A stretch of DNA of 64,000 bases from Antennarius striatus (Eukaryota; Chordata; Actinopteri; Lophiiformes; Antennariidae). How positions within the stretch are numbered: the stretch's first letter is position 1; every line of letters begins with the position of its first letter. Location of the stretch: NCBI RefSeq assembly GCF_040054535.1, contig NC_090789.1, positions 9,559,973-9,623,972 of the forward strand, written 5' to 3'. Shown in pieces: positions 1 through 13,873 of the stretch. A model generated the notes under the pieces. That model was not told the origin of the DNA and searched no databases. It worked only from the letters and a program-made list of their open reading frames with translations. The translations under genes were made by a program, and so were the position numbers.

Positions 1-3000
1 CCTCATGAAAGGGCAATTGCAAATGAGCATTGTGATTCTGTGTCGTGAGGCTGACAAAGAAAAGGGGAGGATAGAGTGGGAGACAGCAAAATGACAGAGA
101 GAGAGGGTTCGCTATGTTTGATCTCTACTTGAATCCACTCTGGTTGTGTAACATACTTCACTCTGATCACTTTTTAAATGGATAACTGCTACAGCAAATG
201 TGGTGTTTTACATATTTTCTGCTCACAGGTGGATAAAAAGCTTGAATGTCTCCAGATATTACTAAAGGTTTAAATCCATTAAGTGTTACACAGAATCATT
301 ATTGTCGAAGTTGTTGATTCAATGTAGTCTGACTTTTGTGTTTTCTTTCTTTTCTCCATCACAGAAATTAATATATTCCTTATTTTTACTACACCTCTGA
401 ATACTTTAGTACCAAAATTTGGCTGCGGGACATTTTGAACTTTGAAAAAGTAGTAAATTACCTATTGGATGACAATTTTGGGAGCTGTTTCTGCTCTGAG
501 CTCTGGCTGTCGGAGGATGGATGGGTGTACGGTGAGATGCTGTTATGTTTATTCGTCACATGGGATGCTTATTAGCCACTATCAAAGAAAGCATTGCCCT
601 GTTTTAGGGGTCCACAGGGGCATTCGTGATGTGTGTATGTGTCATTATTGTGACTTGTGTGATACCTCCTTTACTTGTGTCCATTTATGACCCCCCCCCT
701 CTGTCTGTACACAAAAAGACAGGGGCGTACACATGCATTAAGCAGTCAGCCTTATTGCTTATAAGGTTAATTCCAGGGATGTAAAATTTGAGTTGAATTA
801 ATTTTGAATGGAGTTGAATTGATCGTGTGTTTCTTTAAATATGCGTGTGTATGTTTGTGTGTGTGTGTTGGGGGGGGGGGTAATAAAGACAACCATAAAA
901 CAGTACATAAAGGCAGCTTCCAACTCAACTCCCATGACGCCTCACAGTCTCATGATTGTCCGCTCTCCTTCAACTCTCCTTCACTCCTTCAGTCCATTCA
1001 TAGTCCGTCTGTCTCTCTGGATTCCTGTCTGTCTGTCCCTGATCATGTGTTTTGCATGAATTGTTTTCACCTTTATCGGACAGTAGCTGATAAATACATA
1101 GAGACCAACATTTACCAGACAGTGATTAAAGCAGGAACCTGTTTAACATATTTCACTTATTAAAATTATGTTTTCTTGGTTGACAACTTAACTACTGATG
1201 ATCAATTCCAAACACTAGGAGGTTTATTTTTGTGACTAAATTTAGCAGAGACTGCACCATACAGTGTGTTAAACCCTGTCTGCTATGATTTTCAGCTTTG
1301 GTGCAGGCATGTACTTTGTGGGTACTTCCTAGTTATCACTATGATCACCACACTGCATCCTGCAGCTATTGACAGTGGAACAGAAACAGACCATTAGTCT
1401 CAGTCCCTTGGCGGCGATAGACGACCACAGCCAATGAAAAAATGGAGAAAGCTCCAACCTAGAGTCTGTATACGGTCGACCCTTCATATACTGGGTACAG
1501 CCAGCCTGTCCTTGACGGAGGCGATGCTCCACCTCGCTGTGCTGTGTTGCTCACATGTCAGAGGATGCAGCGTTACTCCTTGTCCTGCTGGGATGGGCTC
1601 AATGGTATCAGTGCTCAAACAGAGGAAATGGGCTGTGATGTTGGATACAAACCCAAGATGATGCAGAGCGAAAATAATTGATGGAGCAGGATGAGGATGA
1701 ACTAAAAAGAAATTGATTTTGGACACATTGGTGAATCCCTGCTGTGAAAGTTTGAGATCTTGGCTACTTTTGGTGTTTAAGTCCTGGGATTTACTTTTAA
1801 AGACCTTTTTGATGCAAAAAGAATAATATATACACAGTAGAGTCCTCACTGACTCAAACTGAATTAATTAGCCTGCATGTGTTCATGTGCACAGAGAGAA
1901 TGTGTGTCTCATGAGCCTGATCAAACACTGAACACAAGCATGACTGCCAGCATCCCATAATGAACAGAGACAAACGACACACATTGAAAGACACGTTACA
2001 ACATACTTAGTTAAACAGTAAGGAGACTGAACGAAAATGACCCACTTTCATCGACTGCTTCGTCATCGTCTGTCAACCAACTGTATTAGCAATAGCAATT
2101 ATTAAAAAAATATAAAATTAGTGAATTATTATTAATTAATTATTATTTATTTATTTAAAAAATAGAGGTCTAACATAGAAAACAAAAGTAAGCATCGGTT
2201 TTTCAAATTGTACAGAATTTCTTGTATAAATATTTCATCCTGTTTCATTAGTCAATGGATTTCATTAATTGATTGAAAGCTAAGGAATAGGAATAGGAAT
2301 AACATTATATCAAGGAGTCTTAAACATGGCCTGAAAGGCCGGATGTCTGATATCAGAATAAGATTTACAGGATGTTCCAGACACAAAAAAGTGGCACAAA
2401 CCTTCAGAAAAGAGTTGCTAAAGTTAGCACCATTAGCAGGACCTGTAAACACCACACAGTAGATAATCCTGTCCTGAAGTCATTTTCTAATAACATGATA
2501 ATCTGTTTTTACCTTTGCGAAACAGTTATTTTAGCTTTTGGCTTTAGAATCACTTTTTTTTAAAATTATTATATGCTTTTTAAAGGTATATTTATAAAGT
2601 TGATTGGTGGTGATCCTGATCAACTGTATCCCAAATTAAAAAAACAAAACGAAAAGAAAACCGATCCAACAGTTGCAGTCATGGAATAACAAGACTTTTC
2701 ATGAATAATTCATTCAATGCTAGTACAAAAATTTCAAAATGGCATCACTCTAAATTCTACTCTGTGTTTACTCTGGATCTGATGCTGCTCTGGAAGTCAT
2801 ATTCTGGAATTTGATGATCCAGAATGTTCAAGTCTGTAAGACTAATAAAAAAAATCACAACCTGTGAGATAATAAAATAAAAGAGCTTTACCTTTCTCTA
2901 ACCCTGAGCCATCTTAAATTAGAGAAGATTATCCAGTCTTTACACCATGGGTGGAGAGGCGGAGATTTAATAATGAAAACATGATAAATACCCTCCTCAT

Positions 3001-4389
3001 TACGACTCTTAAACGCACATCTCCTTCATTCATCTCAGATAATCAAGGAATCCTGCTCCTGTCTGAATGTATTTACCTACATCCCAGTTCCCCAAACAGT
3101 TGGGTGTTATCCAGCAACTTGTTGAGAGTGCTGGGGGCTGAACTGATATACAGTACTGTACATTTGCTGAGTAGATCATTTATCTGTCCACTTACACTCC
3201 CTCACCACCTGCAGTGTTCTCTGTGACCTTCCTACACCTTCAACCGTCTTCATCTACGCACTAATTGCAGGATATTTTCAATGAAAAGGTTATTTATCTG
3301 TTTGTTCACTGACATTACTGATGTTGTGGACAGCAATTGATCTGGAAAACCAAAACATTGTAGGACGAGACTCAGGTCTGAAGTAATCTGATTACATACA
3401 GACGCTCTCAATTTCCTCTTTTATTGCAAAAGAAATAGAGAATCAATCAAACCCAATCATATCCTGTTTGAAGTAGACTTAAACAGACAGCAGAGGATGT
3501 GTTGTGGTCCTTCTCATTTTCCTGCTAGATTTAATATTATAATAACTGATTAGTAAAGCTCCTCAATCGTCACCCAACAATCAGGTTTAAGTGATCTGAT
3601 CAAAGACATGTCTAAGTTGTTCTGCCATGATGGAGTAAATGTCCCTCAGTCACGCTACATCGGTTTTCTCAATAAGTTTTATATTAAACTGACTAATTTC
3701 AGAATATGAGACTTCCCTTTCATTTCTTTTCCAATTAAATGAATACAATGTTGCAAGATTTTCAAATTTAGATGACACTAAAGAAAAACCGGAAACTCAA
3801 GAGTTTTATTAAATTTTAAGATTTCAGACAACTGACTTTAATGGAATTTGTTCTTCTTCTTGAAGGAATACTGAGGAACATTATGACTATACTATTATAC
3901 GTACGTATTCGTTCTCTTTCAAAGCATTAAGGTGAGAATCTCACAAAGTACATTTAGCAGCTGGATAGCTTGCCCTAGAGTGATTTAGGAGAACAACAAA
4001 TCTGGTTCCATCAAGATCCTTCAAAATGCACCTGGAATGCTTACTAATACGACACAATGCCATGTTTGAGAAATAGCATGGCACATTAGCCCAATGTCAG
4101 GCCCACAACTTGTTATTTTATGCTGCTTTTTGTTCAGTGAAAGAACTAATGATCACTCTGTTGTTAGACCCAAACATACCTTAAAACGTATCAGAGAAAT
4201 ACAAGAAGTTACTATAGATCTAAACGGGTGATTCAGGTTTGATAAATGTGGAAAGAAATATTCATCAATCCATCCATCCATCCACCTTAACATACAGACA
4301 CATACATGTCCTGTAAGCATCAAGTTGGGGGGAGAGAGATGGTGGTGAAGAACAGTCACATAGAGCCCTTTGAGTAGCTTGGGAATCTG
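1..4389. other. No recognisable gene
   Basis: This is AT-rich sequence in which I recognise no protein family and no repeat of clear identity. Open frames are short and unconvincing; the longest is about 120 codons on the minus strand at 1484-1849 and has no family resemblance. A run of G at about 870-881 follows a short TG tract. The segment at 1320-1660 is less AT-rich than its surroundings, but I cannot assign it. Confidence 0.5.
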
Positions 4390-4635
4390 GACGCATCAAC
4401 AGTGTATCACAGAGCCACACAAAAGACAACCACTCAGACTCACACCTACACACAATTTGTTATGATCAATCCACCTAAACTGCATGTTATTGGAGGTGGG
4501 AGGAAGTGGGGAACCCGGACAGAACCCACGCAGACACAGGGAGAACATGCAAACTCAACACAGAAAGGACTCAATCCTGGAACCTTCTAGCTGTGAGGTG
4601 ACAGCGCTGCCCACTGCACCACAGTGCCACCCTGG
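4390..4635 (-). repeat. Interspersed repeat copy (common fish family)
   Basis: The stretch containing gggagaacatgcaaactc, cacagaaagg, and a closing part describing 'cactgcaccacagtgccacc' matches a repeat I remember as very common in fish genomes. I cannot assign its transposon class with certainty. A second, shorter copy in the opposite orientation is at 36,890-36,955. The orientation given here is arbitrary. Confidence 0.6.
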
Positions 4636-4639
4636 AAAA

Positions 4640-6597
4640 AATACGTTTATTAAAATTTATTAAAGGCTTATCAACTATTGATGTCAAACACGATTCCAGA
4701 TGATCACAAGACTCAGAGAACTGTTTGATATTACTTCATATCAAACATGTGGCAAAAAGCCGCTCTGACTAAAGTTGTGTGTGCTGTGCATTGGGCGCAA
4801 AGACTGATCAATCTCCTAATAGAGATATAAAATAGCCCTGGTGGGCCCATTAGCCGAGGCTAAACACTGACATTAACAGCCGATACGCTTCTCAATCTGA
4901 TATAGCCTCTTGATCAGGTTTAGGCATGAGCTCTCAAGTCAACAAAAACAAATGTGGTGCAAAGTAAGTATATTAAGATAGCAAGAATAAGTTTGATGAG
5001 CAACTACACCAGTTTTAATTTCCCTTCAGCTGTACTCCTCTCCATGCTTTATCCATACCCTCCATCAGTGGACCCTGTCCACCTCTAACAGGATCATCTC
5101 TGATCAGAGGGACTAATCCTTCATCCCTGACAATATGGACTGAAAAAAAAACACAAGATTATCAAGTGGAGACAGATATCTCACAAATGATGTGAGCCCT
5201 GGTTACAAAATGGTTTGGTCTAAACTCTGGACTCTGGTGAAAACAAAAGGAACACCATGTGACAGATGTCACTGTTGCACAGATGGGTCAAACAGTCAAT
5301 GAGATTAAGAGAGTTCAAATGAGATTAGGATCAGGACACATGGACAAACATACAGAATGTGTTATTAGTTAATTACTATTGTCACAGTACAGTAGAAACC
5401 AACATTTAAAGTAGATGAGTAAAATATTTAGATGACAGTAGATTCAGGTTTCATCGAGCATCCTGTCAGTTTGCTGCCACTCTTTAGCTTTCAGGTTGTT
5501 GACCTGTCATGTGGACATCTCCTCTGCTTCATGGTACAGTATTTGACAAAAGGTTTTCAGATGTAAACCATGACACCCTCAGGTAGCTACACATATTTGC
5601 ATTTCATTGCATGTGCCCTCCATCTTCATATATTCTTCGTATAAGCCCTGTGTGGTTCATTTAAAATTGGAGCTCATGACACATCACCTGATGAGGTGTG
5701 AGGACAGCTCTCCAAACGGTGAGATAGAGATGCTGCAAACGTGACAAGAGTCACTCATCTGTGCCTCCTTTTTCCTATTGTTTTCCCCTTTTCACCTTAA
5801 ATAACCCCATTCTCTATTCCCAGTGGCTCCAGATGCATTACCCGACATTCTCCAAGATTACTCTCTTCTGCGGCGCAGGCGAAACGGGGAGCGCTGCTCA
5901 GTTGTGAAAAATGGGGAGAGATAACATGGAGGTAAAAAATGAATATTACTGAGGAGAATGTAAAGACTCTTCTCTTCCTCTATGACACCCAACCCCCATT
6001 CCTTTCTTCCAGCTTGTCAAGCATGATAATCCTGACACATGCTAAGGCAACATAATATGATATAGAACCTCATATGGACAGCGGAAACGGAACGTTGTGA
6101 GAAGCACAGAACGCTAATCCTCTGCAAGACAGCAGGACAAAATGATCAGTGGAAGACACGGCCACATGCTGTCAACACCATTTTGCTGTGAGCCTTTTGA
6201 CTCGACGAGGGTGAGGGAAGTGACAGAATGTATGGGGTGACGAAGAACGAAAGAAATATCGAGAGCAGGGATGAATTAATGAGCTAATGACGGAGGGAGA
6301 GGGCTGAATAGAGGGAAGGCACAAGGAGAGATACACAGAAGGGGGGTGAGACAAAAGAGTGACACAGAAGCAGGGAGGAGAGAGGAGGAAATGCAGACAG
6401 GGATGTTTCTAGGGGCGCTCAGGAAAGATTTGGGGTGAGAGAATCTTGCATCATTGCAGCAAGCCAATGAAAAGCCTTGGTTAAAATGTTCAAAGGGAGT
6501 GTCCTAGCAACAGCGGAGTAAATACCGTAGCAGCCAGTCTTCCATCTTAAAAAACCTTATACACACACATTGGTTAATAAGCTCCTGTGCTCAATAT

Positions 6598-6635
<38 letters not shown>

Positions 6636-8890
6636 GCACATTAGCTGCTTCAGTCTATCAAGCTGTTCTTCACGCATGTTGTATAAAAGGTTTGATTCAT
6701 GAACATACAAGGCACAGCATAATCATGATCTGCCATTTATTGGCTGTAAACACAATATACAATATAATTCAGAATTATGATAATCATAATTTATAGATGT
6801 GTATGATTTTCAGTACCGTATATAATTTTATATAGTGTGTAAAAAGCCCATCGATATGTAGAACACTGTGTATGTGATCGTACATGTACTTGTATATGTA
6901 CATACACAGTGTACATGGTGAATTTGGCTAATGGCCATGTGTATTGATAGTTGTTAATATATGAATCGAAAATTAATTTCGATCAATTAAAAATGATGAC
7001 CAGTTTCAATTCAGCAGTGTCCTGTCTTGATGCAACTCTGATCTGGAGGTGATTTGTTTCTGGTTTTACTGGTTTTACTGGTGGCTAACACAGCTGTTCT
7101 ATAAAAAAAAGGTTCTGGATTCTAATTCCAACCTGGAGCGATATATTTTCATTTTACCAAACAATGTTAATAATTATCTGCAGATTTCACAGAATAAGAA
7201 ATATTATTATTAAATGTACAGTATTTCATACAGCCACTAGAATAACATTAACTAAATTTATCAAACTATGTTTTCTGTATGGGTTAGGGTGTGTTTGTTA
7301 TCAAAGTCAATGTGGCAGTAAATCATTTTTAATCTACTCACATGGATTATAACCAGAGTCGGTAGATTACAGAGATAACCAGAGTCTGGATATTCCAATT
7401 ACCCACCTCTCCTGTCTGTTTTTCCCATCTACCTTCCCATCATCACTGAGAAACACAGTACTTCATCAAGCTTTCTCTTTCTACCTTAGTATTAATCCAT
7501 CTCTCCATCCCTGGCCCCCATCTCTTCATTCCACCTGACTTGCACACAGACGACTGTCAGGAAGCAGCACCACCTTCTACCTGTTTCCCTCTCATGAATA
7601 AAGACACCAGAATTCGTCCTCATTTAAAAAAATTTAAACACTTCCCATTCATTCATCCCTCCATTCATTTTTTTCCCACCCTCCCTCCCTCCTTCCATCC
7701 CTCCTCCCTGTTTTCCAGTCCAGCCACTTGCACCCACCCCTTCTGATCAGCAGCACAATCTGGGAAAATTGTTTCAGCAGGCTGTTAGCAGAGACGTTTG
7801 GCCAGATCCCACGCACCTCCAACACCTGCCGCAGTGAATCCAGCCGAGCTGCTTTTGGGACGATGCAAACAAGTCCTGGTGTAATTAATGTGTCGGAACG
7901 GAAACAAAAGGGGCCGCACACTGTTCACAGACTGGTCCATCACATGATATATGATGCATGTCCTGTGATGGTTCTAGGTCACACACGTCTCATGACATCA
8001 GACATCACTGAAATATTCAAGTCTTAATCCACACAAGCCTATTTATGTGAGTCTGGTTGTGGCTGTGGCAGTGACCGTGGCGCTCTGGATAAACACTGCA
8101 GTGAAAGAGGACAAGCCCCAACTGACCAGCCCCTCAGGGTCTGATGTGGTGGGGGACAAATTCAGCTGTCCCTCCCTATCCAGTCCTTCTGCCCACAGAC
8201 ACCCTCTCTCAGCCAAAGCCCCGCTGAAACCAAGCACCAGTCATCGACCAGCCTAGGACTGGAGTCCAAACCACATCCATCCTTCAGCCTCAGCCTCCTC
8301 CTCTTCCAGCAAAGCCAGATCATGGCTTCTCTTTCAGGTGCATGATGTAAGCCCCCTTTCCTATTAGCAGAGCACTAAAATAAGAGATAAAATGAAGAGG
8401 GGGAAAAAAAATGTTGTATGTCTTAGCTTACCGGCTGGGTGTGCAAGAGGGGAGGATGATGCCTCTGACTTTGCGCTTCCTCTCGTCTCTCAGGACTGAG
8501 GTGAAACACAGATGGATGCAGGGAACGAAAAAAGAGGACAGAGAGAGAGAGAGAGAGGCAAAACACAAACACCAGCGTCTGTTGTCTGGTGGTGAACGAA
8601 TAGACAAGAGATGCGGATGCGTAAAGGAGAAAAATTCCCGGTCTTGCGTTCCTCGGTCTTCCTAGAAGAGACTCCTTTATCCTTGTGAGCCAGAGGGCTG
8701 TGGATTCACCTAAACACTGAGCACACGCACTGCCTCACGCCTCACAGCCCTCCCTCTTCTGTCTCCCTCTCTCTCCGCACTGAAGACAGCAGCTGTTGGT
8801 CTATGAGAAATAGAACACTGTGTCCCCCTCCCTCTCCCCTTCTCCTCCTACCTCACTTGCTCACAAAGACCCCCACCACACACACACTCA
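4640..8890. other. Gene-poor stretch
   Basis: No gene is recognised. The stretch holds a (CA)n tract at 6599-6632 and an inverted repeat at 6863-6912. It also has a GC-richer segment at about 7730-8260 with overlapping open frames on both strands (99 codons plus, 90 minus) that resemble nothing I know, and a short (GA)n tract near 8540. The GC-richer segment could be conserved non-coding DNA, but that cannot be judged without an alignment. Confidence 0.45.
6599..6632. repeat. (CA)n microsatellite
   Basis: Uninterrupted CA dinucleotides, about 17 units, ending in a short CG-containing tail. Confidence 0.95.
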
Positions 8891-8894
8891 CGCA

Positions 8895-8898
<4 letters not shown>

Positions 8899-8977
<79 letters not shown>
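8899..8977. repeat. (CA)n microsatellite
   Basis: About 39 perfect CA units. It pairs with the (TG)n tract that starts 84 bases downstream. Confidence 0.97.
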
Positions 8978-8979
<2 letters not shown>

Positions 8980-9058
8980 CATACCCTCACAACACACCCT
9001 CCCCCTTTGACTAACATCTCCCACTAGCCTGCTGGCAACAAGAGGAGGGGGGCACTGC

Positions 9059-9163
<105 letters not shown>

Positions 9164-9169
9164 ATGAGG

Positions 9170-10063
9170 GGCAGAGTTGTATTGTGTTTGACATTGTTTC
9201 AGCAGCACAGTGACTTTTCCTGTTCATATAGTGTGAAAGTGAATCATGGTGAGTAAGGATGTGCTGCATGGTATTTTTGCAAACTGTGTGGGTGCACACT
9301 GAGGCTCATTTGCCACAGAGCTGCAGAGAGGAAGGAAATTAACATGACAAGTGGTTATAGACAGGGTGTGAAGCTGAATCCGTTATATACATATATATGC
9401 AGTAAACCAGTAAGACCAGTAAGGACAGAGCAGCGCTGAGCATTAATAAGCTGATATTTATGGATTGATTACGATGAAAAACTCCCTTTATGACCATGAC
9501 TTACAAAAGAGTTAGACTAAGTGAGTCATGGCTAAACTGTTACTGTGTCTGTGTGTCTTTGTGTTTGTGATGGTGTTAGTTGTGTATGTGTGTTGTGAGG
9601 TTACATATTGTCTAGTTGGTGGTTTTGCACCCGTACCAGTGCTCACCAAAAGGACTGGAAAAGAAGATGAGATGATGTGGTGTATTACTTGAACAAAGGT
9701 GGCATTACAGCCAAATTTAGAACAGAATCAGGTGATTTTATCGGTGGACAGTGAGCAGAGTCCAGTTCATTAACTACATACTAGATGTGCCATTCATCCA
9801 TCTGTTCATCCTTTTTTGTTTGTGGGCATGAGCATAACCCCACGTATCAAATATTTTTATCAAAAACTTTACCCTAACATGAACTTAAGTGGTGTGTTTT
9901 AATACTTGAACATGTTTTCATGAATTGAGGACAGGAAAACACGTAATATGACTCTAAAGGTCAAATTAAACCAAAATACTTTAACTGCCACCAATGCAGT
10001 CACAGACAGCAACATCCCACGTCACCCCTGAATTAAAAATTTTACCCTGACGTAGTTGCATAG
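9170..10063. other. No feature seen
   Basis: Ordinary AT-rich sequence with no gene, RNA or repeat that I recognise. Confidence 0.4.
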
Positions 10064-10427
10064 GTCAAAGATCAAAGCTAGTGCTCTGACCTGCTGTCAT
10101 TGATTAGAGCAATAGCTTTGATCTATGGCTGTACTCACACTGGCCTTCTCCCTCGTCTTTCTGTCATCCTGTTCCTGAGTGTACAAAGGTTGAAATTTGA
10201 CCTTGACCTAGTTTTCTCAAGGTCAAGGTTATCATCTCATTTTCATCCCCTTTGCTGGCCGAGTACAGTAATGTCTTTTTTGTTTCATCTTTCTATCTGC
10301 AACGGTTGCGAAGGTATTTGGTGGACTAACGAACGGACGGACAAACGGACGAACAAACAAACAAACAAACGAACACACAAACACTGACAATTACAATACA
10401 TCAACGCTTTGAAGCGGGATGTAATGA
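10064..10427 (+). repeat. Interspersed repeat, copy A
   Basis: This copy shares long segments with the reverse complement of 21,966-22,236. Shared pieces are a segment ending in tttgatctatgg, the block tgaccttgacctagttttct, the phrase catctttctatctgcaacgg, and a common end near gacaattacaata followed by gggatgtaat. The first part holds its own inverted repeat: agatcaaagctagtgctct near 10,070 pairs with agagcaatagctttgatct near 10,107-10,125. The family is not identified. The element has no coding capacity here and is probably a non-autonomous transposon. Confidence 0.75.
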
Positions 10428-10429
10428 TC

Positions 10430-11720
10430 TCTACTTCTCATTCACAGTTAATGAAAGCCATGCAAAATGAAGTTCGTAGTTTGGCTTCCTCTGAAAAACA
10501 AACGCTGGAATTATTTCTCACAGAGATAGTATTCCAGCATATAGCTGATGTATAATTGATGAACTACTTCCAATCATAAAATATCATTTACCAGTTGATT
10601 CAACTCTGATGCAATGGGGCTGCATACATGGGTTAACGGTTAAACACCTAAATAAAAAGCATGCATCTTCCTGTTTTTGTGGTTGTATTTGAGAAGTGGA
10701 ACTTCTGACTGCTCGCTCACTTTGCCAAAAATGTTTCCCTCATTGCTAAACAGACTTCAGGCAGCATGTGATCACACGCAAATAGTAAATGAAGTATTGT
10801 TGTCAATGTGATGATAAAAACACTTTGTGGCTTGTATATCTGTCATATTGGAAAAGTAAGGGAGTCTGGAGGCACAGATTCAAAGAAAGTCTGACTAGAC
10901 TTCATGTACCAGAATGCACCTGTGCAACCTGTAGTCCATCGCAGGAGGAGGTGCACAGAGACATTGAAGTGGTGCTGCAGTGGTTGACACCCTTCTGTTC
11001 AGGGGGGTGATAAAACATGGTGAATGAAAACACACTTCATGTTGGTGTGTGAGACTTCATTTCACTGAACACGTGTGTCTATCTCCAGAAGGATAGCAAG
11101 GAGGCTGAAGCATGAATACGACCATTGTCACACACTTATTCATAAGTCACTGAAGCTCTGTGCGTGGGAGGGTTTGTGTAGAACTGATGTGAGACTCATT
11201 ACAATGATGCACACCTCGATTCTTTTTGGTTTTATGTGGTTTTAAGCTAAAACAGATATTTTAACTCAGAAAATGTAGCATGTTTTCTCTAATCTAATAA
11301 CCTGTACATTTAATTTGTTCTTTTTCAGTGGCATTTTAAAAGACTCGGTGGGTTAACACCCATCCAGGAGAGGATAGATGTTCCTGCTGTTAATCCTGAC
11401 GACATGTCTTAAACTTCGAGGCTTCTCCAGCACACAAATGGTAACATATGCTGGTTTGGTGAGTAGCAGATTAAACGTCATGGTCTGAGCTCTCTGTGTG
11501 ACCACATTGACTCATTGTCCTGCCTTACTAATACGAATGTGTTGCCTTTCTACATACGGTATCATTTATGAACCCATCAATGGCAGAATTCTCTTGAAAC
11601 ATCGGTGAGTTCTGACTATTGTCTGTGAATAAACCTCGTCTTTGATGCGAGGCCTTCCTGACCCGCTGATCCCTCTCCAACATATACAGGAAATTGTTCT
11701 CACCACACCATGAAATTCAC
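10430..11720. other. No feature seen
   Basis: No coding segment or named repeat is recognised. The longest open frame is 73 codons (10,789-11,010) and has no family character. Confidence 0.4.
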
Positions 11721-11726
11721 ACCGGT

Positions 11727-11727
<1 letters not shown>

Positions 11728-11790
<63 letters not shown>
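11728..11790. repeat. (TG)n microsatellite
   Basis: About 31 TG units, followed by an imperfect TTTGTGTGTG tail. Confidence 0.96.
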
Positions 11791-11794
<4 letters not shown>

Positions 11795-12159
11795 TGTGTG
11801 AGTGAAATATCAGGTCCAAACTGCATAAGTTTTTAGGATTTTTTTATTTGAAAGATCATACGGTCGGTTCTAGCCTTGACGCCTTCATGAAGCCTTGACT
11901 TTGCTGATATCCATCCATCTTCTAATCACCATATCAGTTATAGTTAAAAAAAATAGCTACTGACTGTTAACTCATTTGTGTTGCATTCTGGGAAAATCCT
12001 ATCCAGTTCATCAAATTAAAAGCAAACAATACCAAATGTCAGCCAATCTCACGTGAGGTTTGACCCTAAAACACACAGCAAGTCGACAAAATAAAACCTC
12101 AGTGACACATAAATAACACATTGCTCCCTCGCGCATTAGCGCATCACCGCTCCTGACCT

Positions 12160-12315
12160 CACCACATCACAGATTTTTGGTTGGCAGTCACGTGATACCG
12201 TACGCGCTTTCTATTGGCTGACGGCATCCAGAAGTGCGCTACTTTCCACGAGTAGTCGGACTTACGTGAGACACGAAAGTGCTTTACACAGTAGAGAAGA
12301 GTCTGGGAAAAGGTA
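12160..12315 (+). promoter_or_regulatory. Promoter-like segment with possible first exon
   Basis: This segment has more CpG than its surroundings. It carries a CACGTG E-box-like element (cagtcacgtgata), an inverted CCAAT box (ctattggctg) and further CG-containing motifs. It is followed at about 12,312 by a fair splice donor (gggaaaag then gtaata). These are the usual marks of a housekeeping-type promoter and 5' non-coding exon. No coding sequence follows that I can recognise. The direction is inferred from the donor; a minus-strand donor-like gtaagt is also present near 12,263, so the promoter could work both ways. Confidence 0.4.
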
Positions 12316-12494
12316 ATACAGAGAGAAGGTGGTTTAATATCAGTAAGGGGAGGGTCATAAATGTTTAAATTACATTAAATAATAAGAGAAATAGTCCGTC
12401 GCTCTATCGCGTAATTTGATAATCGCGTGTGGTTCCTTGAACGCACTAACTACGACAAACGAAGGTGCACTGTATTTTAAAATTCTATTGCTGC

Positions 12495-12498
<4 letters not shown>

Positions 12499-12571
<73 letters not shown>
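12499..12571. repeat. (GT)n microsatellite
   Basis: About 36 GT units, running into a GC-rich alternating purine-pyrimidine tail (gcacgctcgcgcacgcgtgcgcgc). Such alternating sequence can adopt left-handed DNA. Confidence 0.96.
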
Positions 12572-12572
<1 letters not shown>

Positions 12573-13301
12573 ACGCTCGCGCACGCGTGCGCGCAGATGT
12601 CAGCTGAGGCTCATGATTGTCACCTGATCTGGCTGTATTACTCTGAGAGGCGCAGCTCTGCAGCGAAACAGACCAAAATGAATAAATAACTTGTATCCAA
12701 GGATACCGAGGGAGGATGGTGAGTAACAACATTTGCATAAACTTGTCGAGAAAGTTTGCTTCCAGTGAAACCTACTGTATATATACCGCATGCAAACCCT
12801 CAGTATATTGAATGGACAGGACATTCAAAATGAACCAGGTGTGTATTTGAAGTACATAATTAAACAAAAGTTTTAGTGGCATTATTATTTTTTTATGATC
12901 AATGGGGTCTTGGAAAAACAAAATGTATGTTAAGTTACGGAGCGTGCGGAAGTGATGCAATTGTAGGTATCACGATGAATCCATATCAGCACCGTTATAC
13001 TGTATAAATATACAGCAAGCGACGACGTAGCAAGTCGACAGTATCACATCTATTTCTCACAAAATCATCTAAAGTCATGCTGTTTTTGTATGTTTTATTT
13101 CAGTCTCACAGATCGTCTCAGTAAAATGACCTGTCTATCACTTTTGATATTGTTTACTTTTCGCATGTGCCATAATCACGTGATAATCTGGTCATAAAAA
13201 CATTTATGCAATACCTCCAGTAGCTCCAGACATGAATTAATTATCCACTAAACCTTGGGAATTCTGAATAAATACTATTGGTTATCTGAAAATGATCTTA
13301 C

Positions 13302-13475
13302 CTTCAAATCTCTTTCAAAATCATCCAGGGTGAAGAGCTCATGGCAGATTCTTGGATTTTTGGTAATTTTGACCCTGTTTAATCTGGTTTTCCATTGCGC
13401 TACAATCTTTCCAGAAGGTATTTTGAAGAAAGATAGGTTCCTATCTTTGTGTCTAACTCCTGTGGTGTTGGAACA
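13302..13475 (-). pseudogene. Decayed THAP-domain fragment
   Basis: Read on the minus strand, the frame begins CSNTTGVRHKDRNLSFFKIP, continues with a KTRLNRVKITKNPR stretch, and ends ICHELFTLDDFERDLK directly before a splice donor (gtaaga). This pattern, with an early Cys, an SFFKIP block, a central W and a C-x-x-H-F block before a DDF motif, is typical of THAP zinc-binding DNA-binding domains. Two faults argue for decay. The final zinc-ligand His of the C-x-x-H motif is Leu, and the frame is closed by a stop codon just upstream, so the first Cys of the domain and a start codon are missing. No partner exons were found. It may be a relic of a THAP gene or of a THAP-bearing DNA transposon. Confidence 0.55.
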
Positions 13476-13873
13476 ATTTTATCGGATTTATCGCTACAGT
13501 GATAGTATTGTGTTGTATCGGCTGCCCTGACTGATGAAGCGACGGGTGTCGCCGATGACATATGACCCCACGTGACCCCTGCTGGGGAGCCCAATACAGA
13601 AGCTGCTGCAGCGAAGATTATAAAGTGTCCTGACCACAGGGATGATGCCAGACATCAGGAAAAAAATTTTTTCATTTTTTCATAACAATTAACAAAATAT
13701 ATATCACTTTAAAATGAGTTTCCTATACCTTTAATATGAATGAATGATTGTTGAGCCATTTATTAACTTTAATTGTACAGAAGTGTCTTTCTTGCACTTG
13801 ATCTTATATAATATAAATTATACTTCATCAATATAACAGCAGTGAAATCTGAATATGTTGTGTTTCATTTCAG

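Noticed and set aside
4390-4635. A possible tRNA gene because of a box-B-like phrase in the repeat
   Set aside because: There is no cloverleaf or matching A box; the sequence is an interspersed repeat that has many copies in fish.
12588-12690. A short frame starting MSAEAHDCHL after a possible acceptor
   Set aside because: Only about 30 residues, stops quickly, and the acceptor would use a GC-rich repeat tail; not a credible protein.
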